Below are positions 1 through 8,203 of a stretch of 64,000 bases of DNA, in pieces; position 1 is the stretch's first letter, and each line of letters begins with the position of its first letter. The stretch comes from Burkholderiales bacterium Ga0077547. Its GTDB lineage: Bacteria; Pseudomonadota; Gammaproteobacteria; Burkholderiales; Burkholderiaceae_C. Under the pieces are notes generated by a model, which was not told the DNA's origin, did not search any database, and was given only the letters and a program-made list of their open reading frames with translations. Location of the stretch: contig LNEY01000005.1 of assembly GCA_001464195.1 (NCBI GenBank), forward strand, positions 1 through 64,000, read 5' to 3'. Both the position numbers and the translations under genes were made by a program.

Positions 1-644
1 GCTTCACCGAAGGCGCGGCGGACGGTCAGGAACGTGATGGCGATGCCCACCACGCTAACCGCGAGGTTGACCAACACCAGCTCTGCGATGCCATGCCCCG
101 AGCCCAGCACCGCCACCACGCCAGCAGTGCGCAGCACCAGCGTGAACAGCGCGTACTGGTTGGCCTTGTAGGTGGCTTCCTTGGCTGCCAGCAGGTTGTT
201 CAGGATGGCTGAGATGAACGACATCCAGAGCCCGAGTGTCAGCAATGGCAGTGCAAAGGCGATGTCGCCCAGCAGCGCTGTGGGTGTCTTGGGGAAGATG
301 CTGGCGAAGTTGGGGGCGATCACCAGCGCAATGAGCAGGGCAATGGCCGCCAGGCCGGTGAGCACGGTGCAGGAGGTGGAAACCACCTCGCCCAGCCCTT
401 TCTGGTCTGACAACGCCATGTAGTGGTTGACGTACCGGCCCACGGCGCCCCGCAGCCCGATGTCGACCAACCCCATGTAACCGATCAGCCCGATCATCAA
501 CGACCAGATGCCATAGGCCGCGGCGCCCAGCTTCAGGATGATGAAAGGCGTGAGGAAGAACGCCACCGCCACCTCGGCCGCAAGCAGCAGCCAGCCGCTC
601 GACAAGTTGCGACCAAATTGCTTTCGGGTGGCGATATGGCTCAT
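1..644 (-). CDS. Polysaccharide flippase (Wzx/MATE-like), 3' end outside window
   Basis: Translating the minus strand from the ATG at 644 gives an open frame that runs off the window edge after about 214 residues. It begins MSHIATRKQFGRNLSSGW and continues as successive hydrophobic segments with short charged loops, containing LKLGAAAYGIWSLMIGLIGY and RGAVGRYVNHY. This is the N-terminal pattern of polysaccharide biosynthesis/flippase proteins (COG2244-like), which move lipid-linked oligosaccharide units across the inner membrane. It lies 85 bp downstream of the asparagine-synthase-like gene on the same strand and probably ends that transcript. The family call is firm; the substrate is inferred from the EPS context. 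Confidence 0.8.
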   Translation of the reverse strand, partial: MSHIATRKQFGRNLSSGWLLLAAEVAVAFFLTPFIILKLGAAAYGIWSLMIGLIGYMGLVDIGLRGAVGRYVNHYMALSDQKGLGEVVSTSCTVLTGLAAIALLIALVIAPNFASIFPKTPTALLGDIAFALPLLTLGLWMSFISAILNNLLAAKEATYKANQYALFTLVLRTAGVVAVLGSGHGIAELVLVNLAVSVVGIAITFLTVRRAFGE

Positions 645-729
645 CGGATTACGTCCAACCTCGGCAGTCAGTCTCTACGAACTGCGGGCACGGCAATTCC
701 AAAGGCGTAATCAACCACTTCGCCCTTCA

Positions 730-2478
730 TCAAGCCTGCCGCCATTGCGGAGCGCGCTCTCGCAGCCACAGCTCCAGCATCGCCACGATCCACACCAGCT
801 CGCCGTAGTACCCCGGATGTGCGGGCAGCAACTCGGTGCGCAGCTTGTGCATGAAGGCCGGCTGCACCACGCCGCGGGTGCCGAAGCTGCCCAGTGCGTC
901 GTCGGCCAGCCGGGCCAGTTGCGGATGCTTCAGCGCCCAGACGCCGAAAGGCAACCCGAAGCCTTGCTTCTTCTTGGCCAGGATGTCGTCGGGCAAGAAG
1001 CCGCGCAGCGCTTCCTTGAAGAACCAGCGCAACTGCTGGCCCTTCAGCTTGTAGTCGTCGGGCAGCTTCAGCGAAAAGTCCAGCACCTCGTCGGCGAGCA
1101 GCGGAAAGGCGGTGGCGATGCCGGCCAGCGTGGTGGTGCCGATGACCTTGGGCAGGTCGTTGTCGGCCAGGGTGTATTTCCAGTCGTAGGCCAGCATGCG
1201 GTTGACCTGGCTCGCGCCGGCGCTGCGGGCGTACACCGCGCGGTGGGCTTGCTGGTCGTGGCCCGGGTTCACCTGGGCGAGAAAGGCGGGGGTGAGCACC
1301 TGGGCCAAGCCCAGGCGGGCCAGCAGGTTGTACATGTGCAGCCGGTCCGGCATGGGCACCCGCGCCTGCTGCACATAGCTGGCAGCCTTGCTCAGGCCGG
1401 GCAGGCGCTCGGCGACACGGTTGTCCAGCAGGGGCTGCATCACCAAGCTGCGCAGTGGCGCGGGAATGTGCTCGTACAGACCGAACAGCCGTTGCTTGGC
1501 GTAGCGGGCGTTTCCGCCGAAGAGTTCGTCACCGCCGTCACCGGCCAGCAGCGCCGTGCGGCCGTCCTCGCGCGCCACTCGGGCACAGTGGTAAGCCGCC
1601 ACGGCCGATGAGTTGCCGAAGGGCTGGTCGTAATGGGTGGCCACCTGGGGCATGCCGGTGGCCACTTCTTCGGCCGTCAGGTAATGCTCGTGGTGGTTCA
1701 GCCCGAAGTGCCGCGCGGCCAGGCGGGCGTAGTCCATCTCGTCGTAGCCGTCGGCGTCGAAGCCGATGGAATAGGCGTGCACCGTCCCGTCAGTGACCTT
1801 GCGCAGCATGCCGCTGACGGTGGAGCTGTCGGTGCCGCCCGACAAAAAGGTGCCGACCGCACCGCTGCCGAAGCGCTGCGCCTCGCGCGCGACGGCGCCC
1901 TGCAGCAGGCCGCGAAACTCGTCTTTCAGCGCATCGAAATCCGGTTTCTCGACGGCGCTGAACACGGGCTGCCAGTGGGGCTCGACCAGCGTGCCTTGCG
2001 CATCCGCCACCAGCCGATGCCCGGGCGGCAGGCGGCGCACGCCCGAGTAGATGGTGTCGGGTGCCGGAATGACGTGGTTGAAGAGGTAGGTGAAGATCGC
2101 CTGAGGGTCGATGGCCGCCCCGTCGGCCAGGGTGTCGGCGCGGTCGGACACGCGCAGCCGGCCGCCGCTGCCGGCGTGGCACCAGCCGTGAACGGCCATG
2201 CGGTCGTTGAACAGGAGTAACTGGCGCTTCGCCGCGTCCACCACCGCGATGGCATAGGCACCATGCAGGCCCTCAGCCAAGCCAGCCCCCATGCGCGCAT
2301 GGCGCTGAAGCAGGTCGGCCGCACTGAGCACTGTCTCGCCCGTGCGCGGCTGGCCGATGACCAGCACAAGTTTGTCAGCGTTTTGCGCGCTGAGGCCTTC
2401 GTGCGCGTTCAGCTGTAAACGTGTGGCATCGGCGAGCGTGCCCGAGGCCAGTGCAGCCAGATCGACGTCGAGGCGCAT
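730..2478 (-). CDS. Asparagine-synthase-like amidotransferase, glutaminase Cys missing
   Basis: 582 residues. The C-terminal two thirds is an AsnB-type synthetase domain with the ATP-pyrophosphatase loop FLSGGTDSSTVSG (about residue 210) and LLAGDGGDELFGG (about 310). The N-terminal domain looks like the class II glutaminase fold, but the protein starts MRLDVDLAAL and has no Cys at position 2, the nucleophile needed to release ammonia from glutamine. It may therefore use free ammonia or another amine and amidate or aminate a polysaccharide precursor. Its ATG overlaps the stop of the upstream decarboxylase by one base, so the two are translationally coupled. Amidotransferases of this family are common in exosortase-A EPS loci. 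Confidence 0.82.
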   Translation of the reverse strand: MRLDVDLAALASGTLADATRLQLNAHEGLSAQNADKLVLVIGQPRTGETVLSAADLLQRHARMGAGLAEGLHGAYAIAVVDAAKRQLLLFNDRMAVHGWCHAGSGGRLRVSDRADTLADGAAIDPQAIFTYLFNHVIPAPDTIYSGVRRLPPGHRLVADAQGTLVEPHWQPVFSAVEKPDFDALKDEFRGLLQGAVAREAQRFGSGAVGTFLSGGTDSSTVSGMLRKVTDGTVHAYSIGFDADGYDEMDYARLAARHFGLNHHEHYLTAEEVATGMPQVATHYDQPFGNSSAVAAYHCARVAREDGRTALLAGDGGDELFGGNARYAKQRLFGLYEHIPAPLRSLVMQPLLDNRVAERLPGLSKAASYVQQARVPMPDRLHMYNLLARLGLAQVLTPAFLAQVNPGHDQQAHRAVYARSAGASQVNRMLAYDWKYTLADNDLPKVIGTTTLAGIATAFPLLADEVLDFSLKLPDDYKLKGQQLRWFFKEALRGFLPDDILAKKKQGFGLPFGVWALKHPQLARLADDALGSFGTRGVVQPAFMHKLRTELLPAHPGYYGELVWIVAMLELWLRERAPQWRQA

Positions 2479-3722
2479 CAGACCAGCACTTCAGCGACAG
2501 CAGGATGGCCCAGGAAGTTCTGCGGGCTGGCCGTGGCGCCGTAGGCACCCGACTGGTACACGACGATCAGGTCGCCGGGCTGGGCATCGGGCAGCGGCAT
2601 GCGGTCGCCCAGCAGGTCGAGCGGGGTGCACAGGGGGCCCACCACCGAGACAGGCTCGCCTTGAGGCTGACCCATGCGGTTGCCGATGGCCACGGGGTAG
2701 TTCTTGCGCAGCACCTGTCCGAAGTTGCCTGATGCCGCCAGGTGGTGATGCAGGCCGCCATCGGTGACCAAAAACACATGCCCGCGCGACACCTTGCGGT
2801 CCACCACGCGGCAGACGTACACGCCCGCCTCGCCCACCAGATAACGGCCCAGTTCAATGATCAACTCGGCCTGTGGCAGGCGTTGCGCGGCGTCCTGCGC
2901 AATACCGGCCAGGTTGTCGCCGATGGGGCCCAGGTCCAGCCGCGTCTCGCCAGGGAAGTAGGGGATGCCGAAGCCGCCGCCCAGGTTCAGCGCCTTCACC
3001 GGGCCAGGAGCCTGGTCGGCCAGTCGGCAGGCCAGTTCGTAGCTCTTCTGCTGCGCCTCGACGATGGACGCTGCCTTCAGGTTCTGCGAGCCAGCGTAAA
3101 GATGAAAGCCTTCGAAGGCCAAGCCCAGCGCTGGCAGCTCGCGCAGCAGCTCGGGCACGGCTTCGGCATCGATGCCGAACTGCTTGGGTCCGCCGCTCAT
3201 CTTCATGCCCGAGCTCTTCAACTCAAAGTCGGGGTTGACGCGCACGGCCACGCGGGCAGGCAAGCCCAGGCGCTGGCTGATACCGGCAAGCGCTCGCGCC
3301 TCGCGCGGGCTTTCAACGTTCAACAACACGCCAGCGGCCACCGCCTGTGCGAGTTCGGCGTCGCGCTTGCCAGGGCCGGCGAAGCTGATGTCTTGCGCCT
3401 GCATGCCGGCGTTCAGTGCGACCTGCATCTCGCCGGCGCTGGCCACGTCCAGACCGTCCACCAGACCCACCATGTGCTGCACAAGCGCTGGCATGGGGTT
3501 CGCCTTGATGGCGTAGTGCAATGACATGCGCTCTGGCAGCACTTGCCGCAGGCTGGCCACACGGGCATTCAGCAGGGCGCGATCAACGGCGTAGAAGGGC
3601 GTCTGGCCCACGCGCTCGGCCAGGCGAGACAGCGGCATGCCACCCACCAGCAATTCATCACCGCGGCAGGTGAACTGGTCCATGGGCGCATGCGCCGGGA
3701 CGGCTCGGGGGATATCGCTCAT
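2478..3722 (-). CDS. PLP-dependent decarboxylase, exosortase-A-system type
   Basis: 414 residues from the ATG at 3722, whose ATGA overlaps the stop of the acyl-CoA ligase gene. The open frame extends further upstream, but that part is only a shadow of the ligase. It is a fold-III (alanine racemase/DAP-decarboxylase) enzyme: LHYAIKANP carries the PLP lysine, NLGGGFGIPY is the phosphate-binding glycine loop, and YQSGAYGATASPQNFLGHP is the C-terminal active-site stretch. Its pairing with an AMP-forming ligase and an acyl carrier protein matches the TIGR03099-type decarboxylases I associate with exosortase A loci. It probably decarboxylates an amino acid that is loaded as an acyl decoration. The substrate is unknown. 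Confidence 0.85.
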   Translation of the reverse strand: MSDIPRAVPAHAPMDQFTCRGDELLVGGMPLSRLAERVGQTPFYAVDRALLNARVASLRQVLPERMSLHYAIKANPMPALVQHMVGLVDGLDVASAGEMQVALNAGMQAQDISFAGPGKRDAELAQAVAAGVLLNVESPREARALAGISQRLGLPARVAVRVNPDFELKSSGMKMSGGPKQFGIDAEAVPELLRELPALGLAFEGFHLYAGSQNLKAASIVEAQQKSYELACRLADQAPGPVKALNLGGGFGIPYFPGETRLDLGPIGDNLAGIAQDAAQRLPQAELIIELGRYLVGEAGVYVCRVVDRKVSRGHVFLVTDGGLHHHLAASGNFGQVLRKNYPVAIGNRMGQPQGEPVSVVGPLCTPLDLLGDRMPLPDAQPGDLIVVYQSGAYGATASPQNFLGHPAVAEVLV

Positions 3723-5314
3723 CGCGCGTTCTCGAACAGGCCAGGGAAATCGGCAGCGATCAGCTTGCGATCGATCTTGCCGTTGGGATTGCGCGGCAGC
3801 GGGCCGGGGCGAACCTCGATGTGCGCGGGAACCATGTACGACGGGAAACGGGCCTTGCATTCGGCCTTCAGCGCGTCGATGTCAACCTGAGCGCCTGGTT
3901 CGGGCGTGACCACAATGACGATCGCATCACCGAGGCGGGGGTGCGGTAGGCCGAATGCCGCCACTTCACCCACAAGGCGCGTCGCGTAGATCACTTCCTC
4001 GACCTCGTTGGGGCTCACGCGGTACCCTGAGGTCTTGATCATTTCGTCGCGCCGGCCCACGAAATACAAGTAGCCATCTTCATCCCGGCGTACGGTGTCG
4101 CCTGAGAAGACGGCGATCTCGGGGATCACGAGGCCCGTTGGGCGTGCGTCGAGGCCGGCAGGCAAGGGCTTGTAGCGCTCGGCCGTCTTGGCGGGATCGT
4201 TCCAGTAGCCCAGCCCCACCAAGGCGCCGCGCTGCACCAGCTCGCCGGGCTCGTTGGGGGCGCACTCGCTGCCGTCTTCGCGCAGCACCAGCACCTCGGC
4301 GTTGGGAATGGCCTTGCCGATGCTGTCGGGTCTGCGATCGACCTCCTCTGGTGGGAGGTAGGTGGCCCGGAAGGCTTCTGTCAGCCCGTACATCAAGAAA
4401 GGCCGAGTGCGCGGCAAGTGTCCGCGCAGGCGCTGCAAGGTCTCCAGCGGCATGCGACCGCCGGTGTTGGCGATGTAGCGCAGGTGCTCTGTGACGCTGC
4501 CGGGCCACTCGAGCTGAGCCAGTTGAATCCACAGCGGCGGTACCGCGGTCAGCCCGGTCACGTGTTCTTTTTCGAGGGTGTTCAGTACATCCCGCGGCAT
4601 CAGGTAATTCAGCAGGACGCAGCGCGCACCGGTGTGAAAGGCCGTGGTCAGTTGGCTGAAGCCCGCATCAAAACTGAGCGGCAGGGCAGCCAGCAGGGTG
4701 TCTTTCTCGTGATTGCCCAAGTAGCTGGCAACGCTTTTGGCTCCAGCCACCATGTTTCGATGGGACAGCACCACGCCCTTGGGTCGGCCGGTGCTGCCAG
4801 AGGTGTACAGGATGGCTGCCATGTCGGTGTCGATGACGCCATGCCCAGCCCGCGACGGACTCGCCATAAAGCGGTCCCAGGTGTGCAGCGGCGTGTCGGA
4901 TGCGTGCGACTCGCTGCCGGTGACGACGATGTGGCGCAGGTCGGGACATTCACGCAGCGTGCTCTGGAGCAAAAGCAGCCGCTCCGGCGAGGTGACCAGC
5001 ACGCGCACGTTGCAATCGCGCAGGATGTGGCCGACCTGTTCGGGCTTGAGCAGCGGATTCACGGGAACAAACACCGCACCCGCTGCGGGCGCTCCGAAGC
5101 TGGCGATGACCGTTTCGAGCCGTTTGTCCAGGTAAATGGCGACGCGATCGCTGCGCGCAATGCCGATGCCACGCAAACCACTTGCAAAGCCCGCAACAGC
5201 TGCGTGCAGCGCGTTGTAGCTGAGTGTGATGTCGCCGTGAGTCAGCGCCGCAGCCTCACCAAAGCGATCTGCAGACAGCGAGACAAGATCGTGCAAGAGG
5301 CTGGCGTGCATCAT
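3719..5314 (-). CDS. AMP-forming acyl-CoA/acyl-ACP ligase, exosortase-A-system type
   Basis: 531 residues, an ANL-superfamily enzyme. The AMP-binding P-loop YTSGSTGRPKG is near residue 170, YGLTEA is the A5 motif, SGDTV and YFVGRRDEMIKTSGYR form the hinge, and NPNGKIDRK carries the C-terminal catalytic lysine. It would activate a carboxylic acid as an adenylate and pass it to the ACP encoded at 6259-6510, or to CoA. It is the first gene of a minus-strand operon (ligase, decarboxylase, asparagine-synthase-like, flippase) and is divergent from the GNAT/ACP operon across a 159-bp gap. It fits the exosortase-A-associated ligase family (TIGR03098-like, from memory). Confidence 0.87.
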   Translation of the reverse strand: MMHASLLHDLVSLSADRFGEAAALTHGDITLSYNALHAAVAGFASGLRGIGIARSDRVAIYLDKRLETVIASFGAPAAGAVFVPVNPLLKPEQVGHILRDCNVRVLVTSPERLLLLQSTLRECPDLRHIVVTGSESHASDTPLHTWDRFMASPSRAGHGVIDTDMAAILYTSGSTGRPKGVVLSHRNMVAGAKSVASYLGNHEKDTLLAALPLSFDAGFSQLTTAFHTGARCVLLNYLMPRDVLNTLEKEHVTGLTAVPPLWIQLAQLEWPGSVTEHLRYIANTGGRMPLETLQRLRGHLPRTRPFLMYGLTEAFRATYLPPEEVDRRPDSIGKAIPNAEVLVLREDGSECAPNEPGELVQRGALVGLGYWNDPAKTAERYKPLPAGLDARPTGLVIPEIAVFSGDTVRRDEDGYLYFVGRRDEMIKTSGYRVSPNEVEEVIYATRLVGEVAAFGLPHPRLGDAIVIVVTPEPGAQVDIDALKAECKARFPSYMVPAHIEVRPGPLPRNPNGKIDRKLIAADFPGLFENAR

Positions 5315-5473
5315 GATTTCAAGGGCTGAGTCCAGAACAAAAAAGGCGCTCGCCGAATTTGTCGCGTCGCCGGATTATGGGATGCCAGTTCGCCTCCGAA
5401 TGTGAGCGCTGCACGCCCGAGGAGTGAAGTTCGCACGCATCGGCGACTGTTCTTGCGCGAGCAGTGAGGCATA

Positions 5474-6187
5474 GTGTTGATTGCAAGAGCAAATCAGACT
5501 CGCATGCGTATTCGCTCGGTTTTCAAGCAATTCGGTTGGATCGACGGCGCGCTGTATGGCATCAGCCGTGTTCTCGAGAAGGCGAGCGGGCATCGACTGC
5601 GCTTGGTCAAGTACTACCTGGTGGCGCAGCCGATCGGGGCTCGTTCGGCCAGCCCGGTACGTCAGGACGCCTCCGCCACCATCCGCCGGATCGAGCGTGA
5701 CGATCCGCTCGTGGCACACCTGCCACGCCCACAGGCGATCATGTCGCGGCGCTTTGACGCTGGCGCGACCTGCACCGCACTGCTCATGCGCGGTGAATTC
5801 GCTGGCTTTATCTGGTTGCAAAGCGGGTGCTACGAGGAAGATGAATTGCGCTGTACTTTTGTTCTTCAAATGCAAAAGGTCAGCGTCTGGGACTTCGACG
5901 TCTATGTCGAGCCAAAGTACCGAATCGGACGGGCGATGGCGCGACTGTGGAGCCACGTGGACGCAGAATTGGCGGCCCAAGGGATTCAATGGAGCTTCAG
6001 CCGAATTTCGGCGTTCAATTCAGCGTCACTGGCCTCTCACGCACGTTTGGGCGCGGAGGTGTGTGGGAGTGCGGTTTTCGTGCTGATCGGGCCACTCCAG
6101 CTTTCATGGCTGCCCGAATTTCCGTACGTGCACGCGTCCTTCAGTGAGTTGCACAGACCCGTCGTTCGTCTGCGCCCCCCGCGTTGA
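5474..6187 (+). CDS. GNAT-like acetyltransferase of the EPS locus
   Basis: 237 residues if it starts at the GTG at 5474, which has a TGAGG four bases upstream; an ATG at 5504 (MRIRSVFKQF) is the alternative. The C-terminal half resembles an N-acetyltransferase core: a long beta strand (FDVYVEPKYRIG) followed by RAMARLWSHVDAELAAQG fits the acetyl-CoA-binding strand-loop-helix, and FNSASLASHARLGAEVCG fits motif B. It opens the plus-strand operon that continues with the ACP. It may acylate a sugar or protein in the EPS pathway. The GNAT call rests on motif shape and is moderately sure. Confidence 0.6.
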   Translation: MLIARANQTRMRIRSVFKQFGWIDGALYGISRVLEKASGHRLRLVKYYLVAQPIGARSASPVRQDASATIRRIERDDPLVAHLPRPQAIMSRRFDAGATCTALLMRGEFAGFIWLQSGCYEEDELRCTFVLQMQKVSVWDFDVYVEPKYRIGRAMARLWSHVDAELAAQGIQWSFSRISAFNSASLASHARLGAEVCGSAVFVLIGPLQLSWLPEFPYVHASFSELHRPVVRLRPPR

Positions 6188-6258
6188 TCATGAGGGGAGA
6201 GTCGCATCGCGCCGCTGCTCCCTGCCTACAATGAAAGTCATCGTTTCAGGAACCTTAA

Positions 6259-6510
6259 ATGCACGCATCTGACGAACTTCGAGCCATCCTCAATGACGTG
6301 CTGAGCCTCAACGGCCGCGCCGATAGCTTCGTTCCATCGACGCCCTTGTTGGGCGCGATTCCGGAGCTTGACTCGATGGCCGTGGTGTCGTTGATCACCG
6401 CCATCGAGGAACGCTTCGGCGTCGAAATCTCAGACGATGAAATCGATGGCAACGTGTTCTCCACCTTTGGTAGTTTTCTGGCCTTTGTTGAGCAGATAGC
6501 GGCCAAGTGA
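6259..6510 (+). CDS. Acyl carrier protein of the exosortase-A EPS locus
   Basis: 83 residues. GAIPELDSMAVVSLITAIEE is the phosphopantetheine site, with Ser39 in the LDSM motif, followed by ERFGVEISDDEIDG, typical of acidic helix III in ACPs. The stop overlaps the GTG of the next hydrolase gene by four bases. The ACP probably carries the acyl or aminoacyl group made by the ligase at 3719-5314, so two divergent operons supply one reaction. Length and charge are normal for a discrete ACP. Confidence 0.9.
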   Translation: MHASDELRAILNDVLSLNGRADSFVPSTPLLGAIPELDSMAVVSLITAIEERFGVEISDDEIDGNVFSTFGSFLAFVEQIAAK

Positions 6511-7331
6511 TTTCTCGTCCAGAGCCAGCGGTCCCGTTCTACTTGCCGGTTGGCTCCCGCGAGATTTTTTGCTTGCATCATGCCCCTGCAGCGGCGGCCG
6601 TTGGTGCGCTTGTTTACGTTCCCCCCTTTGCCGAGGAAATGAACAAGTCACGGCGCGCAGCGGCATTGCAGTCGCGTGCCTTGGCTGCCCGTGGCTGGCA
6701 TGTTCTGCAAATCGATCTCAGCGGAACGGGCGACAGTGGGGGTGATTTTTCTGACGCGACTTGGGACGGATGGCTCGAAGATGTCGAGGCCGCCCGGCGA
6801 TGGTTGTTTTCGCAGTCGGGTTTTGAGCCCTGGCTTTGGGGTTTGCGTCTGGGTGGGCTGCTCGCATCGATGAGTTTGAGCCAACGGCCTGAGCCAGGCG
6901 TTGGGCTGGTGCTCTGGCAACCCGTCGTGTCGGGTCGGCAGCAACTGCAGCAGTTCCTGAGATTGAAAGCGGGTTCAGCCTGGCTGGGGCAGGAGCCGGG
7001 GGCTGACCCACGCAGCGCAGACCCGCTTGATGGGCTTCGAGCGGGCGAGAAGATCGAAGTGGCAGGCTACCTGCTGTCGCCATCGCTGGCGTTACCCATG
7101 GCCGCGGCCGAGCTTCAGCTGAGCGAGCATTTGTTGCGTGTCGTTTGGTTGGAGGTGTCGCCTCGACCCGATGCCGGTTTGGCGACCACAAGCCAACGCT
7201 TGCTGTCAGCCCTGCCCGCGAGCGCCGAAGTTCGCGCATCAGTGGTGGCTGGCCCCAGCTTTTGGCGCGCACAGGAAATTGAAGTCGCGCCAGAGCTTGT
7301 TCGAGCGACCTGCGACGCGTTGCCCGCATGA
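6507..7331 (+). CDS. Alpha/beta hydrolase, exosortase-A-system hydrolase 2 type
   Basis: 274 residues from a GTG that overlaps the ACP stop. It has an alpha/beta hydrolase core: VYVPPFAEEMNKSRR (oxyanion region), LQIDLSGTGDSGGDF, then WGLRLGGLLA where the nucleophile elbow should be. The elbow reads G-L-R-L-G, so the usual Ser/Cys/Asp nucleophile is absent at that position. As I recall this is common in the exosortase-A-associated hydrolase 2 family (TIGR03101-like). It may have a non-standard catalytic residue or a binding role. It overlaps hydrolase 1 by four bases. Confidence 0.82.
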   Translation: MISRPEPAVPFYLPVGSREIFCLHHAPAAAAVGALVYVPPFAEEMNKSRRAAALQSRALAARGWHVLQIDLSGTGDSGGDFSDATWDGWLEDVEAARRWLFSQSGFEPWLWGLRLGGLLASMSLSQRPEPGVGLVLWQPVVSGRQQLQQFLRLKAGSAWLGQEPGADPRSADPLDGLRAGEKIEVAGYLLSPSLALPMAAAELQLSEHLLRVVWLEVSPRPDAGLATTSQRLLSALPASAEVRASVVAGPSFWRAQEIEVAPELVRATCDALPA

Positions 7332-8203
7332 AATGCACCGAAAGTGGCTTGAGGTTTGAGTGCCTCCAGGACAGCCTGGTCGGGGTGTTGTCGATGCCGA
7401 TCGGGATGGTCAGCGACCTGGGCGTGCTGATTGCGGTGGGTGGCCCGCAGTACCGAGCCGGCAGCCATCGACAATTCGTTTTACTGGCGCGCCGACTGGC
7501 CGACGCTGGATATCCAACCTTGCGCTTCGATGTCCGAGGCATGGGTGACTCCGAGGGCGAGTTCCCGGGGTTCGAGGCGCTCGGGCCCGACCTCGCGGCG
7601 GCGACCTCCGCTTTCCAGCGCGCCGCACCCGGCGTGCGCCGCGTGGTTGTCTGGGGTCTGTGTGACGCCGCATCGGCTGCTCTGATGAGTACGAGCGCGG
7701 TGCCCACCTGGGCTGGACTGATTCTGTTGAACCCGTGGGTCCGCCATCCAACGACTCACGCCCGCACGGAAATCAGGCACTACTACGTCAAGCGTCTGGC
7801 AGATCCCGCTTTTTGGAAGAAGTTGTTGTCGGGCCATGTGCGTTTTGCATCTTCCGTGCGGGAGATCGCGGGCAAGTTGTGGCGCATCGCACGATCGCAG
7901 TCGGGCCGCAGCGTCGCTGTTGCAGATGCCCCCGCCGACTACCGCGAGCGCATGACGCTGGGTGCCGTGTCATTCAAGGGTCCTCAGCTGTACATCCTGA
8001 GTGGAAGAGACCTGGTCTGCGCAGAGTTTCTTGGCTACGCGGCATCGCACCCGAAGTGGAAGGCGCTCTGGCAGCGATCAGAGGTCCGCAGAATCGATCT
8101 TCCAGGGGCTGACCACACGTTCTCCAGCCACGCGCTTCGCCTTCAGGTGGAAGTGGCCACGCTGAAATTCTTGGGCGACATTTCCGGGCGTTCCGCGCAA
8201 TGA
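7328..8203 (+). CDS. Alpha/beta hydrolase, exosortase-A-system hydrolase 1 type
   Basis: 291 residues; ATGA overlaps with both neighbours. Core motifs are VGGPQYRAGSHRQF (the oxyanion hole region of this family), RFDVRGMGDSEG, a nucleophile elbow WGLCDAASA with Cys112 in place of Ser, and GADHTFSSH with the likely catalytic His near the C terminus. A Cys nucleophile fits hydrolases of the TIGR03100 type. It lies next to an ACP, so a thioesterase or transacylase step on an ACP-bound group is plausible; that is inference. Confidence 0.85.
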   Translation: MKCTESGLRFECLQDSLVGVLSMPIGMVSDLGVLIAVGGPQYRAGSHRQFVLLARRLADAGYPTLRFDVRGMGDSEGEFPGFEALGPDLAAATSAFQRAAPGVRRVVVWGLCDAASAALMSTSAVPTWAGLILLNPWVRHPTTHARTEIRHYYVKRLADPAFWKKLLSGHVRFASSVREIAGKLWRIARSQSGRSVAVADAPADYRERMTLGAVSFKGPQLYILSGRDLVCAEFLGYAASHPKWKALWQRSEVRRIDLPGADHTFSSHALRLQVEVATLKFLGDISGRSAQ

